Below are positions 1 through 10,853 of a stretch of 64,000 nucleotides of DNA, piece after piece. A program made the position numbers and the translations under genes. The DNA is from Sapria himalayana (Eukaryota > Streptophyta > Magnoliopsida > Malpighiales > Rafflesiaceae). How positions within the stretch are numbered: the stretch's first letter is position 1; every line of letters begins with the position of its first letter. The notes under the pieces were generated by a model. The model was not told the origin of the DNA. It ran no database searches and saw only the letters and a program-made list of their open reading frames with translations. The stretch covers positions 1 to 64,000 of the forward strand of contig JAREIK010005788.1 of the NCBI GenBank assembly GCA_029783825.1, written 5' to 3'.

Positions 1-388
1 ACTTCCATTGTGTGAGAAGCTTGCATGTGCTGTTTACTTTCAATTTTTGTGAGAAGCCAACTTCCATTGTTGTGCCGCTATAAAATGAATGAAAATGTAA
101 TGCATGTGCTGTTTACATTCAATTTTGTAGAGAATATAATACATTAACGAAGGTGAAGCACGTAAGAAGCTTGCATGAACTCACCCGCTTGATTCTCGAT
201 TCCCACTTGGTCCCGCAATGCAGTGCTCCGAAAATTAGAATTATTTTTTTTATATAATTTTGATCAAGGAAACACTGAAAAAACCATTTGTTTCTAAAGA
301 AGCATTTAATGATTTAGTGTAGAAGCTTCGGAGATAATCTCAATCAGTTCTGTCGTGATTGAAGCTTTATAATTCCGTTGCCAAAAAC
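1..388. other. Non-coding flank with imperfect short duplication
   Basis: No coding segment is recognised. The first 130 bases contain an imperfect duplication: CTTCCATTGT occurs near 2 and 61, and GCATGTGCTGTTTAC near 24 and 102, while AGAAGCTTGCATG recurs near 166. The spacings (about 60-80 bases) fit an old, diverged tandem duplication. Nothing else in this stretch is interpretable by eye. Confidence 0.5.
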
Positions 389-735
389 CTAGTTGGTCGA
401 TACTGGTTGAAAGTATTGAACTGAGAGAGAGAGAGAGAGACCTATATGAATGAGAGCGAGGCGGCCTAGTAATTCCCTGGCATTTTTGCTAAAACTATCC
501 ATGGCTACCATCCTGGCTCCATGTTCACTGTAGGCAATCTCAAGCACTACATTGATGGTTGAACAAGACATGGAATGAAAAAAAACATAATAATATTTTT
601 TTTTGTGGGAAAGGAATATTACGGCATAATTTCTCTATTTGGGAGAGCGAGGTTGCTTACACAGGAGAACTAAAACTTGGTCATATATTGAAGCATTTCA
701 CCCTTTGTTTCTCCTACTTCAATCTCGTAAGAATC
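389..735 (-). pseudogene. Mitochondrial ATP synthase gamma subunit, decayed fragment
   Basis: Two adjacent minus-strand pieces resemble the plant mitochondrial F1 gamma subunit, the rotor stalk of ATP synthase. The upstream piece (about 735-655) reads SYEIEVGETKGEMLQYMTKF, then a TAG where Gln is expected, then FSCV. The downstream piece (571 to about 410) reads [20 protein letters not shown] followed by [15 protein letters not shown], matching the C-terminal SE-GARM-AMD-S-NA-E-L-RLTL signature of the family. About 80 bases of unrelated sequence separate them, and the Ser-Cys before the break is repeated after it, so the gap could be an insertion or a degraded intron. The reading frame continues into a GA dinucleotide run at 423-440 instead of the expected YNRTRQA helix. 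In-frame stop, missing rest of the protein and interruption make it a pseudogene. Family match is by recall of conserved residues, not a search. Confidence 0.68.
423..440. repeat. (GA)n microsatellite
   Basis: An uninterrupted GA dinucleotide run of nine units that cuts into the 3' end of the ATP synthase gamma-like segment, marking the point where homology is lost. Confidence 0.9.
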
Positions 736-2140
736 TAACTCACCCATCTTTCCACCATATTGGATGATTCACATTCTTTCTCCACTACTGTCACATACAC
801 AAATTCGACAAAAAAATCTGGAAGGGACACATACAAGCAATATGAGTAATGAGGGAATAGAAAAACAAGCCTACATATTTCAACAGTAATGGTGAATGAA
901 GTATAAGCAATCAAATTCAAGCAAAATGAGTTCCTCCAATTCACTTTTGTATTTTCACTAGCTAAATTATCCAAAAGCTGAAAAAAAAGAATAAAATAAA
1001 TGGAGAGATCAACAACATACACAACATTAAATATTAAAAAATATTTCAATAAGAAAAAATAATTCAAGTATGTTATGATCAAAATTAACTAGGATAATTA
1101 CACTTACACAAATTATAATCAAATAATCACATGTCAAATAATCACCAATATTACATTTTAAAAGAGTATCCTACAACTAGCAGCTTGGCCTCCTGTAAGA
1201 TAGAACAGCATGATCGGGCAGAGAGATGAAAAGCACTATCACACTGAGTAAAAAATCTCATCGAGCCTGTTATGTTATAATTATATCACATCACTTTCAT
1301 TAAAACATATTTCTAATATAATCAAGCAAAAATATAGTCATACAATACAATCAATCATAAAATCACACCAGCCCACATCAATTCCTTGTGCATTTTTTCT
1401 CTACTTTCTATGATCCTTAACCAAGCTTATATGCACGGATGGCATGTATAACTTTGTTAAAATATCAACCTACCACATGTTTTAATGCAAGTGTAAAGCA
1501 ATTCAAACATTTTAATAATAATTAAAAGTGGATTCGCAAATGCACAAGGGATTTGAAAATATAACATTCCATCACTTATGAACGATACATGTAATGAGTT
1601 TTAGAGAGTGGATTTGCAATTGCCAACTCATGAGAGTTAATGTATTTTTTGCCGAGACAACGCTGATTTGCAAATAAAGCAACAATCATAGAATAGAAAA
1701 ATGCCACTAAATGAATTCTGACAAAAATCTATGTCGCATTTAAGAGATTATTTCTTAAACTGTATATTGGCCTTTGAGTGACTCTGAATATCTGATCAAT
1801 GTGCCCTGTAATCATAAGAATTCAAAAACTCAAACCTAGCAAAATGAGATGATGCCAACAATTAAGTAGACACAACAAATAATACACAAACTGATTATCA
1901 ACTTAAAAAACATTAAGATTCTTATTAATTTGAAGATACACAAGTATTACATAGGCAATTGATTAGGTGTTTTTTAAATGATAAAAATGTAGCAATTCAG
2001 AAACAAGTAAATACTTTAAAAAAAGGTTGTAGTTCATACTTGTTGGTGCACATTACTCGGTCCCAAGGGCAACATAGTTTGATCCGTTGGTCTTCTGAAT
2101 TCATGATATTTTGCGCAAAATATTGCCAAAAGCATTCATG
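736..2140. other. AT-rich intergenic DNA, nothing recognised
   Basis: AT-rich sequence without recognisable domains. A 115-codon open frame on the minus strand (735-1082) is rich in Phe, Tyr, Leu and Val as expected for random AT-rich DNA, and resembles no family I know. No tandem structure or terminal repeats stand out. Confidence 0.5.
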
Positions 2141-2145
2141 TCCTC

Positions 2146-2475
2146 CTACATTTTTAGTATCGATTTGAATTTAGCAACAAGTTCCTGGATAGTAAGGGGT
2201 TCGTTTTGAAGCAAAACACTAGGAAGGGATGCAATAAAAAACCAAAAAAAAATTAGTTTCACCTGTATCAATCGATCCACTCTAGCATTCAAATTATCTG
2301 AAGATGCTTCCTTGTGAAGAGTTTGTAGTGTATAAAGCAGGCGAGAATTGATATCATTTGAAAGATGTTGTCGAATGAGGAGATTAATAATTGAAGGGGG
2401 ATATGATTTGATGATATTAAAACAAAGGAGGATTAATAATCTTATTTCAGATTTAAAAATCTTATGAATTAGCAT
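2146..2475 (-). other. Unidentified exon-like open frame (109 codons)
   Basis: A minus-strand frame whose residues look more protein-like than the surrounding AT-rich sequence: a stretch with SNDINSRLLYTLQTLHKEAS and DNLNARVDRLIQ, then a hydrophobic patch, then NEPLTIQELVAKFKSIL. A CAG/GTGAAA splice-donor-like site lies at 2263/2262 and a CTAG acceptor-like site near 2219, but an intron between them would be only about 44 bases, shorter than usual for plants, and the frame also reads through. I do not recognise the family. It may be a remnant of a host gene exon or a chance ORF. Confidence 0.25.
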
Positions 2476-2479
2476 GGAA

Positions 2480-5340
2480 TATACTTAGACAAAGATTTAA
2501 AACACTTATTTTATACATTTATCAGAAAATCTCTATAAATGAAGATTTCTTAAGAGTTTATAGTAATTTATAAGTAACTACCAATTATAATTGATATATT
2601 TTAAAATCCAATTTTCAAATTCTTGTGGATTTCAAATAATGGATTACTATGTTCTTCCATTTGGTCTTCAACTTCATGACTTATTCAAATGTTAACTTAG
2701 ATATACCTTTCTATCTAATAAGATATCATATCTTTATGCGATGACAAAAATTTGTCCAAACTATAAGATAGTAGAAGTCTTGAATTCAAGATTATCACGC
2801 ACGATCTCTTCAATCTTTTGAGGTAAGACTATCAAGATAATATACTAGTACAATTTATTTTCTTATCTAGCCTTCATATTTAAATGCTTCCAATATTAAG
2901 ATATGATAAGATAGATCTGGAGATCACATCACACCCAAGTACAGAAGACTCTTGCTTTAACAGGATATATAAAAAGAGATAAATATCTCACAAATTTACC
3001 CAATAACTTTGTGAGACTGTGTTTGAAGAGCTATGAATAAACAATTTTTTAAGTGATCAATCATCTTACTATATTATTCTCTCATAAACAAATTTTAACT
3101 TCAAAGTTAATATGAAACCCAATATTAGTATTGAAACCGTCTCATGATCAATACCTTATGAGACAACCTCTTTGAGGATAAGTGTTATACTCAAAATTAT
3201 ATTGACTTAGAAAAAAATAACTCAAAAAAATAAAATATGTACCTGAGTATATAAAATCTCAACTTGGATGGGTCCATACTCACATGTTAACAGCTCTATT
3301 AAGGTATAGAAAAACCTAAACACAAATAAATGCAACATCCTCAAATTGATGTAACAATTAAATTTATGATATCAATTTTAAAAACAAAAAAAATAAATTG
3401 AAATTTATTCAGTCTTTGTGAAGATATTCACTTGTTATTTTATTATAAACATAAATATACACATAATTCATTTTAGATCTTTTTTTTTGAAAAAAATATA
3501 ATTCATTTTCTATATATTTTATTTGCTAGTAAAATATCAAAATAATATTATATATCATTATCATTAAAATTTCTTAATAATTTATGTATCATTATACACC
3601 TGAGATTAATCACCTGAGAAATTCTTAATAAAATTATTTATCAAAATAAATAAAAAAATATAATAGCCACTACAAATTGATGAAACAATACTCATGATAT
3701 CAAATATTAAAAAAATGGTTGAGATTTATTCAATACCTTCATGAAAATATTCACTAGTTAATTTATTATATAAACATAAATTATACACATAATATAATCT
3801 TAAATCTTATTTATTTGAAAAAAAAAATTCATTTTATATACTTTATTCGCTCTTGAAACATCAAAATATATATTATATATCATTATCTAATTATTATAAT
3901 AAAAAATAAAAAGAAAAACAAAATATTACTCAATCTCTTCAATAAATAATTAATCTAAAATTTATCACTTATGATCATTATCATCAGATTTAATTATTAT
4001 CAATATCAAATCTCAAATAATTATTTATTTATTATTTTTCAAATATATAAATCCCAACTTAAATATGAATGCTCGAATAATTGTAAAAGCATTGATCCCT
4101 AAAAGATATATAGGCCCTAAAATTTCATCTCATCCTTCAGTATATGGATAGCTGTATCTATCTGAATCTATAATAAAAAATCTAAATAATTATTAATTAT
4201 GCTTATTATAATAATTATATCTGATATTATAATCGTTAGTATATTAATCTTACATATGATTTTCTAATTGTGAGAGTTGGCTAAATAAATCAGATCAAAC
4301 ATAAATCTAATATTTTAGTCAATCAAAATATCTATTACAATATAAGCCAAAGGATCAACTCAAGTAGATATTTCAAACTACATATCTTATCTATGACAAA
4401 TTTTTTCTCATTAAAATAATCTATATTTATCTGTGAATCTAAAAAATAAAAAAATTCAAATAAATATAATGATACCATTTAAATTACACTTATTTGATAG
4501 TAATGTATTTGATATGTTGTACCAGTCTCTCTTTTATTCATCATATTGATTTATTTTGTGATCTTCCATACAACTCCATACTTCAACTTTTATAATTAAT
4601 ATCTGAAACATGAAGATTTTTTTCAAACTTTTAAAATAATTATGCATTCTAGAAGACATGTGCTCGGATAAATCTAATGTGGGCGAGAAGATTTTGAATC
4701 CTTGGCACATTTATCATTACTCTATAAATTGCAAAGATCATTTATTATAAAATTAAAAAATGTATCCCTTGAGCACACAGTATTTGCTAGAATATACACA
4801 TAAAGCACATGGAAAAAGTTTTTATGTGTGTGTATTTTAGGACAATATAAAACAAGCATTCAGACCTCAGCATGAGTTTCTCCTCCTAGCCTCAGATTGG
4901 GAATTCTTGGTGATGCGCCCAAGTTATACACCAACTGATCATCTATTATGCCTTTACTTGTCAAATTCTTTTATGAGTTATATTTGTTACTGGTGATCGC
5001 TTCAGCTATTGGAATAAAAAACAAATCAAAGAATACTATTGGCAATTGAAAACTAGTAAAAAAAGGTGAATTACTTAATGGCCTTTTATAATTAAGTTAG
5101 AAGTTTGATAAAACAACTAGCTGTCATAGTCATAGGTCCCATATCAAATTATGTTTAGGTGTTTCGGGTCAAAAAACAAAGTTGCTCGCAATTTCCATTA
5201 ATAGCTACATTGTTCTAGACATGAAGCTTAAATATTTAGAGGCAGCAAGATCCTTTTTGTTGAATCCATGCAAAACCCATGCGTAAATCATATGATAGTG
5301 AATGAACCTTTTTAGAGGCTTTAGATGAGGAGCAGATAGT
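2480..5340. other. AT-rich intergenic DNA
   Basis: Strongly AT-rich sequence with no coding signal I can support, apart from the imperfect duplication listed separately. Phrases such as GAAACCGTCTCATGA near 3137 and AACAATACTCATGATATCA near 3683 look like degraded dispersed-repeat sequence, but no pair of terminal repeats could be paired by eye. Confidence 0.45.
3340..3890 (+). repeat. Imperfect tandem duplication, unit about 330 bp
   Basis: The segment near 3345-3600 is repeated, diverged, near 3670-3890. Shared landmarks in the same order are CAAATTGATG, a GATATCAA stretch, GAAATTTATTCA versus GAGATTTATTCA, ATATTCACT, TATAAACATAAAT, ATACACATAAT, ATTCATTTT and ATATATCATTATC. The spacing between corresponding landmarks is about 310-340 bases. 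Confidence 0.65.
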
Positions 5341-5351
5341 CTCTTGCGGGA

Positions 5352-5573
5352 TCATCCCTTGCTAAATAGGTTTCCAAGGTATTCCTCATCTTCGGCATCA
5401 GCCTTGCTGTAACTATCATCACTTATATCATCGTTGTCATAATTTGATTCTAATACAGTGGATTTATGGAGACTAGTGTTGATTGCACCAGCCTCCAATT
5501 GGCTCTCCTTGGCCTGGGTTGCTAGACCACTCCAAAAGTGGCCGCCATCATTACTAGCTGGTCGCCTGTCCAT
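5352..5573 (-). other. Unidentified acidic 73-codon open frame
   Basis: A minus-strand frame starting MDRRPASNDGGHFW and ending in an acidic tail, DADE-rich, with DDISDDSYSKADAEDEEY then LGNLFSKG and a stop. Codon composition is less AT-biased than the neighbourhood, which suggests descent from a real exon. An alternative frame upstream reads TPVEVYKWTGDQ, faintly like the TP-EV-K-TH motif of plant Transposase_24 proteins, but this is too weak to call. No function assigned. Confidence 0.25.
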
Positions 5574-5863
5574 TTATACACTTCAACTGGTGTTGGCACT
5601 TTGCCGGTGGGACTCAGTGGAAAGTTAAAGAGGGAAAACATGCAAAACTTGTGTCGACCTAGCAACATAAGTGATTTGTGCGAAAAACTAAAAATTGAAC
5701 ATAATAATTTATGATTTAATTTTTGATTTTATTAATTACACATAATCATCTATTCATGTATACTATACAAGTGGAGTAATACAACTTCCTAAATACAAGA
5801 TATTAATTAGATTAACCACCCAAAAGACTAATTTTCAAATACTAGGTCCATATTTAACAAATA

Positions 5864-5888
5864 ACTATATATATATATATATATATAG
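5864..5888. repeat. (AT)n microsatellite
   Basis: An alternating AT run bounded by TAACT and AGTTA, so the whole segment is self-complementary. Confidence 0.85.
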
Positions 5889-5989
5889 TTATTTATCATC
5901 CCCTCAAACTCATGATGCACCAGTTATAAGCATTGATAATTATCAACTAAAAATGAGAATGAAAATTTGAACACAACTTAATAAAGAAA

Positions 5990-6492
5990 TCTACAAGCTA
6001 TAAGGAAGAAAAGAAACAAAAAAAACAAAGTGATGGTGTCATACTTGAGATGATAATGTGTAATATGACAATCAATTTTAATGTGAGTGATTCATTCATT
6101 CATGACAAATTTATGAATAATTTGAATAACACTCTTGTAATCACAATATATAATAATTGAGTGAGAAAGAAATACTCGCATATATGCAAATAACTAACAT
6201 AACAACACATAATTCTATTGTAGTAAATATCGCAGCATAATACTCTGCTTTAATTGAAGATAGAGAAATAGATAATTATTTCTTATAGAGAAAGCAAAAA
6301 ATCAACTACATGAACAATATAAGCAATATCAAGATGAGTAATAGTAAGATATGTTAAGCTCCCAACAATAGTATGACATAATATAGGATCAGACAAAGGC
6401 ACATAAAAATCACATTTAGCTAGGTACAATTCCCTAGCTAAATCGATATTTTCTTGTAGTGTGAGATTTTTCATGTTTGAGATATGTATCAT
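5990..6492 (-). pseudogene. Ty1/copia RT-RNase H remnant
   Basis: Read on the minus strand from 6492, the frame gives PLSDPILCHTIVGSLTYLTI followed by THLDIAYIVHVVDF, the classic copia junction between reverse transcriptase and RNase H (LVGSL-YLT-TRPDI-YAVH). Beyond a stop the homology continues: LSSIKAEYYAAI near 6260 (family SRSSAEAEYRA), then YCDYKSVIQIIHKFV near 6150 (family YCDN-SAI-IA-NPVFH) and a HIKIDCHITHYHL stretch near 6060 (family HIEID-HF-R). The central part is deleted or too degraded to align, and stops interrupt it, so this is a dead fragment of the 3' end of a pol gene. A CACTA-type terminus is embedded at its upstream end (6414-6461). Confidence 0.82.
6414..6461 (-). mobile_element. 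CACTA terminus relic (about 48 bp) inside copia pseudogene
   Basis: On the minus strand the segment begins CACTACAAGAAAATATCGAT and continues TTAGCTAGGGAATTGTACC, then TAGCTAAAT. The first bases equal the terminal inverted repeat of the large CACTA elements in this window, and the following TTAGCTAGGG/CCTAGCTAAA motif is their subterminal repeat. The two subterminal motifs form a small inverted repeat around GAATTG. It sits inside a copia reading frame that continues on the other side, so it looks like a solo end or an excision/abortive-insertion remnant. Confidence 0.75.
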
Positions 6493-6499
6493 ATAATAA

Positions 6500-9400
6500 A
6501 TTTAATAATATAAAACAACATAAAAAATAACCTCGCACATTAAAACATATACAAAATATATTAAAATATTAGAATATATAATAAAATATAAATGTAATAG
6601 ACTGTAAGTTTATAGGCATAAAAATAAAAAATTTCAACTAGATATCAAGCATCATTGAAATCATACTTATCTAATTATATAATTATGTGTTAATTATCAT
6701 TATAAAATATCTGACTATGTTAAAAAAAATTAATAAAATAATAATCAATGACTCATACTATACATGAGATTTTACTTCCTAAGATTTATAATAATCTTTT
6801 ATAATATGATGAATATGAATTCATCTACAAATGCTCATGCATTATACTTGGGTATATATGCAATATGAATAATATATTTAACAAATATAAAGAATATTCA
6901 TTTTTGATGACAATTAAAAATAAAAAAAATATTTTAAATATTAATCTTTTATTGTATTTCTTTACTACTTGATTGCTTATATAAATCATAGGATTAAGAT
7001 CAAAAGAATAATAATATTATCAAATTTATATCAATTTTCATAAATTTACTATAAGAACTTTAAAATAAAATTTAAGAATAATTATATAATTTATTTAAAC
7101 ATTATAAATATAATATGATATTTTTAGTGATTATCTAAGTATGGAGATCAATAACATATTTGAAGATTAATTTTTTTCATTCAATTAGCTAAAGACAATT
7201 GATAAAAAGTCATCTAAATAGGAATAAGTTATCAAGATATTTGAATATTAGTTACTATTTCATCTTATCTAATAATTACAAAAATAAATAAATAAATTCA
7301 ATAGGTAAAAATTATACAAATACACTTTTTTCCTTTTATCTTAGATGATATTTGAACATGATATACTAACTCCTCAGAGTATAGCATCAATGTTGTTTAT
7401 TATGAATATAATATTAGATAGAAAGACCGGGTTATAATAAATATTATTGAATCTTATCATGCTTAAATAATTAGGAGACAGCATGGATGAGTCTTTAAGA
7501 TAAAATCTAAAGACATATACAAAAATAATGAAACCAAAACTTATAGATGTGATAATTCAAACCAAACCATGTGATATTATAACACTAACTCTACCCTATC
7601 ATATATTTTATTTTATAATCTTTTTATTGTATTTTTTACAAGCATTTATATTTGCATTTTTAGACTTGTATATATTTTTAATATACTTTTTTACATTGAT
7701 AATCATATATAGTGTGGTTTAAATATTAATAAAATATAAATTTGTTATAATATTATTTTTATTTTTTTTCTCAAATAAATATATATATATATATAGGAAG
7801 TAGCCAAGAGGTGAAAGAATAGATCCTAGTCAAAATAAGCCCAAGCTAGCATGAGTTAGCCACATGTTAATTTTTAACCTGAGCCAAAACCAATCTAATT
7901 AGTTTCATTCTGCCCTAGTACAACGAGGCATGCTAGACACCTTTGTTTGTTGTCGGGCTAGCACGACATGTCCCATGCTAAAAAGCATGATGTGCTCGAC
8001 ACCACATTGTGGTCTAGTTGAACCTCAAAAAAATAGATCATGTTGGTCTGGTATGACCTATTTGCCACCTCTATTTTAGCTTATTACATTAATATTTTTT
8101 GTTATGTTATGTTATGAAAACTCATAACATATAGACTACGTCAGTAGCATTTATCTATTATATAGAAGTATTGTTTATATGTATTTTTCATATTAAGTAT
8201 CATGAATATTCTTCTTCTCTTTGATTTCTACATATTCAATAGTAGATCTTTATAATATTAAAAAAAATAATTCTTTTTTATTTTATAAAAATGTACCAAT
8301 AAAAAACACTAAGATTATATAAATTAATAATAAAGATAAAATACAAGATATTATTATAAGCAATTACTCTACAAAGTCATCGAATCAACGAGTTGTGTAA
8401 TTTATCTATAATGATCTAATAATTAAAGTCATCTAAGATAAAATAATCAAGTCAAGTCTTACCTACTCAAAACTATAATTACATGGTGATTACCTATTAT
8501 ACCAAGATACTGAATTTGTTCAATTTTCCTATATCCTTTGAAACTATTAGTTTATTCACTACACCTAATATTTTTTGTATTTTCTTCATGGGCAACTTTT
8601 CTTTTGATCCAAGGTTAGTGTGATTAAGTGTCTACTTTTTGTCTATCTTTCATTTTTAAACTGAAGTTTGATTTCATGATATTACTTTTGTAACACAAGA
8701 AGTTAAGGGTGTTGGTGTTTGGCTGATAGTAGCAGCTTATTTTTCCATGGTAAATGATAAAAGCATTGTTAGTTCTACAACATGTTTGAATGTAAATGTT
8801 TTAAATAAAATATGCATAAATTAGGTTATAGATATTTAAAAATTAGAAATAGGTTGGTGAACCTTTATGTACAACACTGTAAACCATGAAAAACAATTTA
8901 ACTATAATCTCAACATCCATTCAAGTTGCCATATAAACATAAATACCAATCTTACCTTAGAAAAAATTGATATTAAAATTATATAAAATTTTTATGAATG
9001 CTAGCTGATCACAAATAATGCATAGGATGAAATGTCAGTATTCTATTAAATTTCATTGTTTAAATTATTGTTTAATACAATATGTTTTATTTATTCATGA
9101 ACAATTTAATTAAAAACAAATCATATATTTTCGGGTGTATTTTCAAAAGAGTTTACAAGTGATAGAAGTTTCGACTCTTTATTGTACTTGTGTTAGAGAT
9201 GATATGTTTGGTAAAGCCAACATATTTATTAGTTTAATTGACAATAAAGTCAGGAAAAACTAATATCACGGAAAGTTTGGTAGCTCACATTGATTTAGTA
9301 GGATGAAAATACCCAACCAAGATCTATGTTGCTTAGATTTGCAAGTGAATACCTACTCAGGTTTTGCTACTTGAATTGTCAAGTTGACTTTGTGTAATGT

Positions 9401-10015
9401 TAAAATATAATAAATTTTTATTTTATCAAGAGATAATATTTAAAAATTATATTTTAAAAATTATATAAATTATTAATTTTTTGCTTAAAACATATGTCCG
9501 ACATCAAATTAGAATACTCATATAATCAAGAATATTCATAATTTGTGAAAGGATTGTTGATATTGTATAATCTTGATAAAATCAAATTCATTATATTTGA
9601 TATTGTTCATGTTTTTTTTTCACAATCTCCTTTTATTTGATAAAATTAAAGAAAAAATTAATTTTTTTAATGTAAAAAAAAGATACCATCCTCAATTAAA
9701 TATAAAATATGGCCTACTCATGGTGATACTGATTAGTAAATTCTTTTAAATATAATATTTGACCTACTCATGGTGATACTTATTGTTGTTATATGTTATT
9801 AGACGTAGGGAAATTATGTAATGGTGTATTAAAATAATATTTTTTTTTAAAAAAACCTAAATAAGTAAATATTCATATTAAAAAATATATCAAAATAAAA
9901 TATTTCTAATTCTTGTAAACTCAAAAAATACTTTTATTCCTCCTGTATATTTCATGATTTGAAAAAAATAAAAAAACAAAAAAAATCTATTTGTAAAACA
10001 CTATAGCATGAGATG
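6500..10015. other. AT-rich intergenic DNA with degraded repeats
   Basis: No gene recognised. The frame at 7528-7722 is low-complexity (Phe, Ile, Leu, Tyr) and not supported. The stretch 7795-8080 is noticeably less AT-rich (GCTAGCAC, CATGCTAAAAAGCATG, GGCATGCTAGACACC) and is probably a piece of an older dispersed element, but I cannot assign it. A short direct duplication, (G)CCTACTCATGGTGATACT, occurs near 9713 and 9760. Confidence 0.45.
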
Positions 10016-10019
10016 TATA

Positions 10020-10595
10020 CTATTTTGGAAAATAGTATGCCCGATTTGTAGCAATATAATATTTATATAAATATTATAAACACAACATTATATATAAACA
10101 TTTAAACATTTTTATAATCATATGACATTATATATAAATGTTTATACTCTAATATAATATATATATATATATATACGTATACCTTATATATAAACATTGA
10201 TGTGTTTATATAAACATATAATGTTATATATAAATATTTATACATATGTATAAATGTTTATAAATATTTATACAACATTTACGTAACACTATACATTTAT
10301 ATAATTGTTTATATAACATTTATATAACATATAAAATGTTTATACATATTTATAAACATTCATATAACATATAAATTTTTATATAAATATATAATATTTA
10401 TAATGTTTATATAATTGTGATATATATACTATATAATATTTATAAAAGTGTTACATATATATATATATATATATATATGTAACATTTATAAAAATATTTT
10501 AAATACATTATATCTAAACAATTATAGATTTATATAATCATATGCCATTATATATAAAAGTTTATACTTTAATATAAATGTGCAACTAAGAGAAT
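10020..10595 (+). repeat. AT-rich block shared, inverted, with 58.3-58.85 kb
   Basis: This stretch is built from variants of ATATAAACATTTATA and short TA runs. It aligns with the reverse complement of 58,320-58,845 over several hundred bases. Shared ordered landmarks are TCATATGACATTATATATAA/TCGTATGACATTATGTATAA, ATGTTTATACTCTAATATAA/ATGTCTATACTTTAATATAT, ACATTGATGTGTTTATATAA/ACATTGATATGTTTATATAA and AATGTTATATATAAATATTT. In the downstream copy the block lies next to the ~550-bp repeats of a truncated CACTA element. Here it lies 250 bases outside the left end of element A. Confidence 0.75.
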
Positions 10596-10853
10596 AATGA
10601 TGTGAAATATGATGCTTGTATTCATACACAAGTGATTATCTCTATAATGTATTTATCATATGAAGAAATGATATATCATAGAGAAATATTAGTAGTTTTA
10701 TCTATGAATGAGACTGAAAGTATTATTTGGTATTGAGGGAGACAAATCAATTATCATTGTCATTTTGGAGTCTTCATAGAGCTCCTCTATCATGATGCTT
10801 ACTTTAAAGAAGTAAACAAATCTGTTTTTAAAAATTGTTGTTTATACTTTTCA

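Noticed and set aside
735..1082. 115-codon minus ORF next to the ATP synthase gamma relic
   Set aside because: Frame and sequence do not continue the gamma-subunit homology, and composition is that of random AT-rich DNA.
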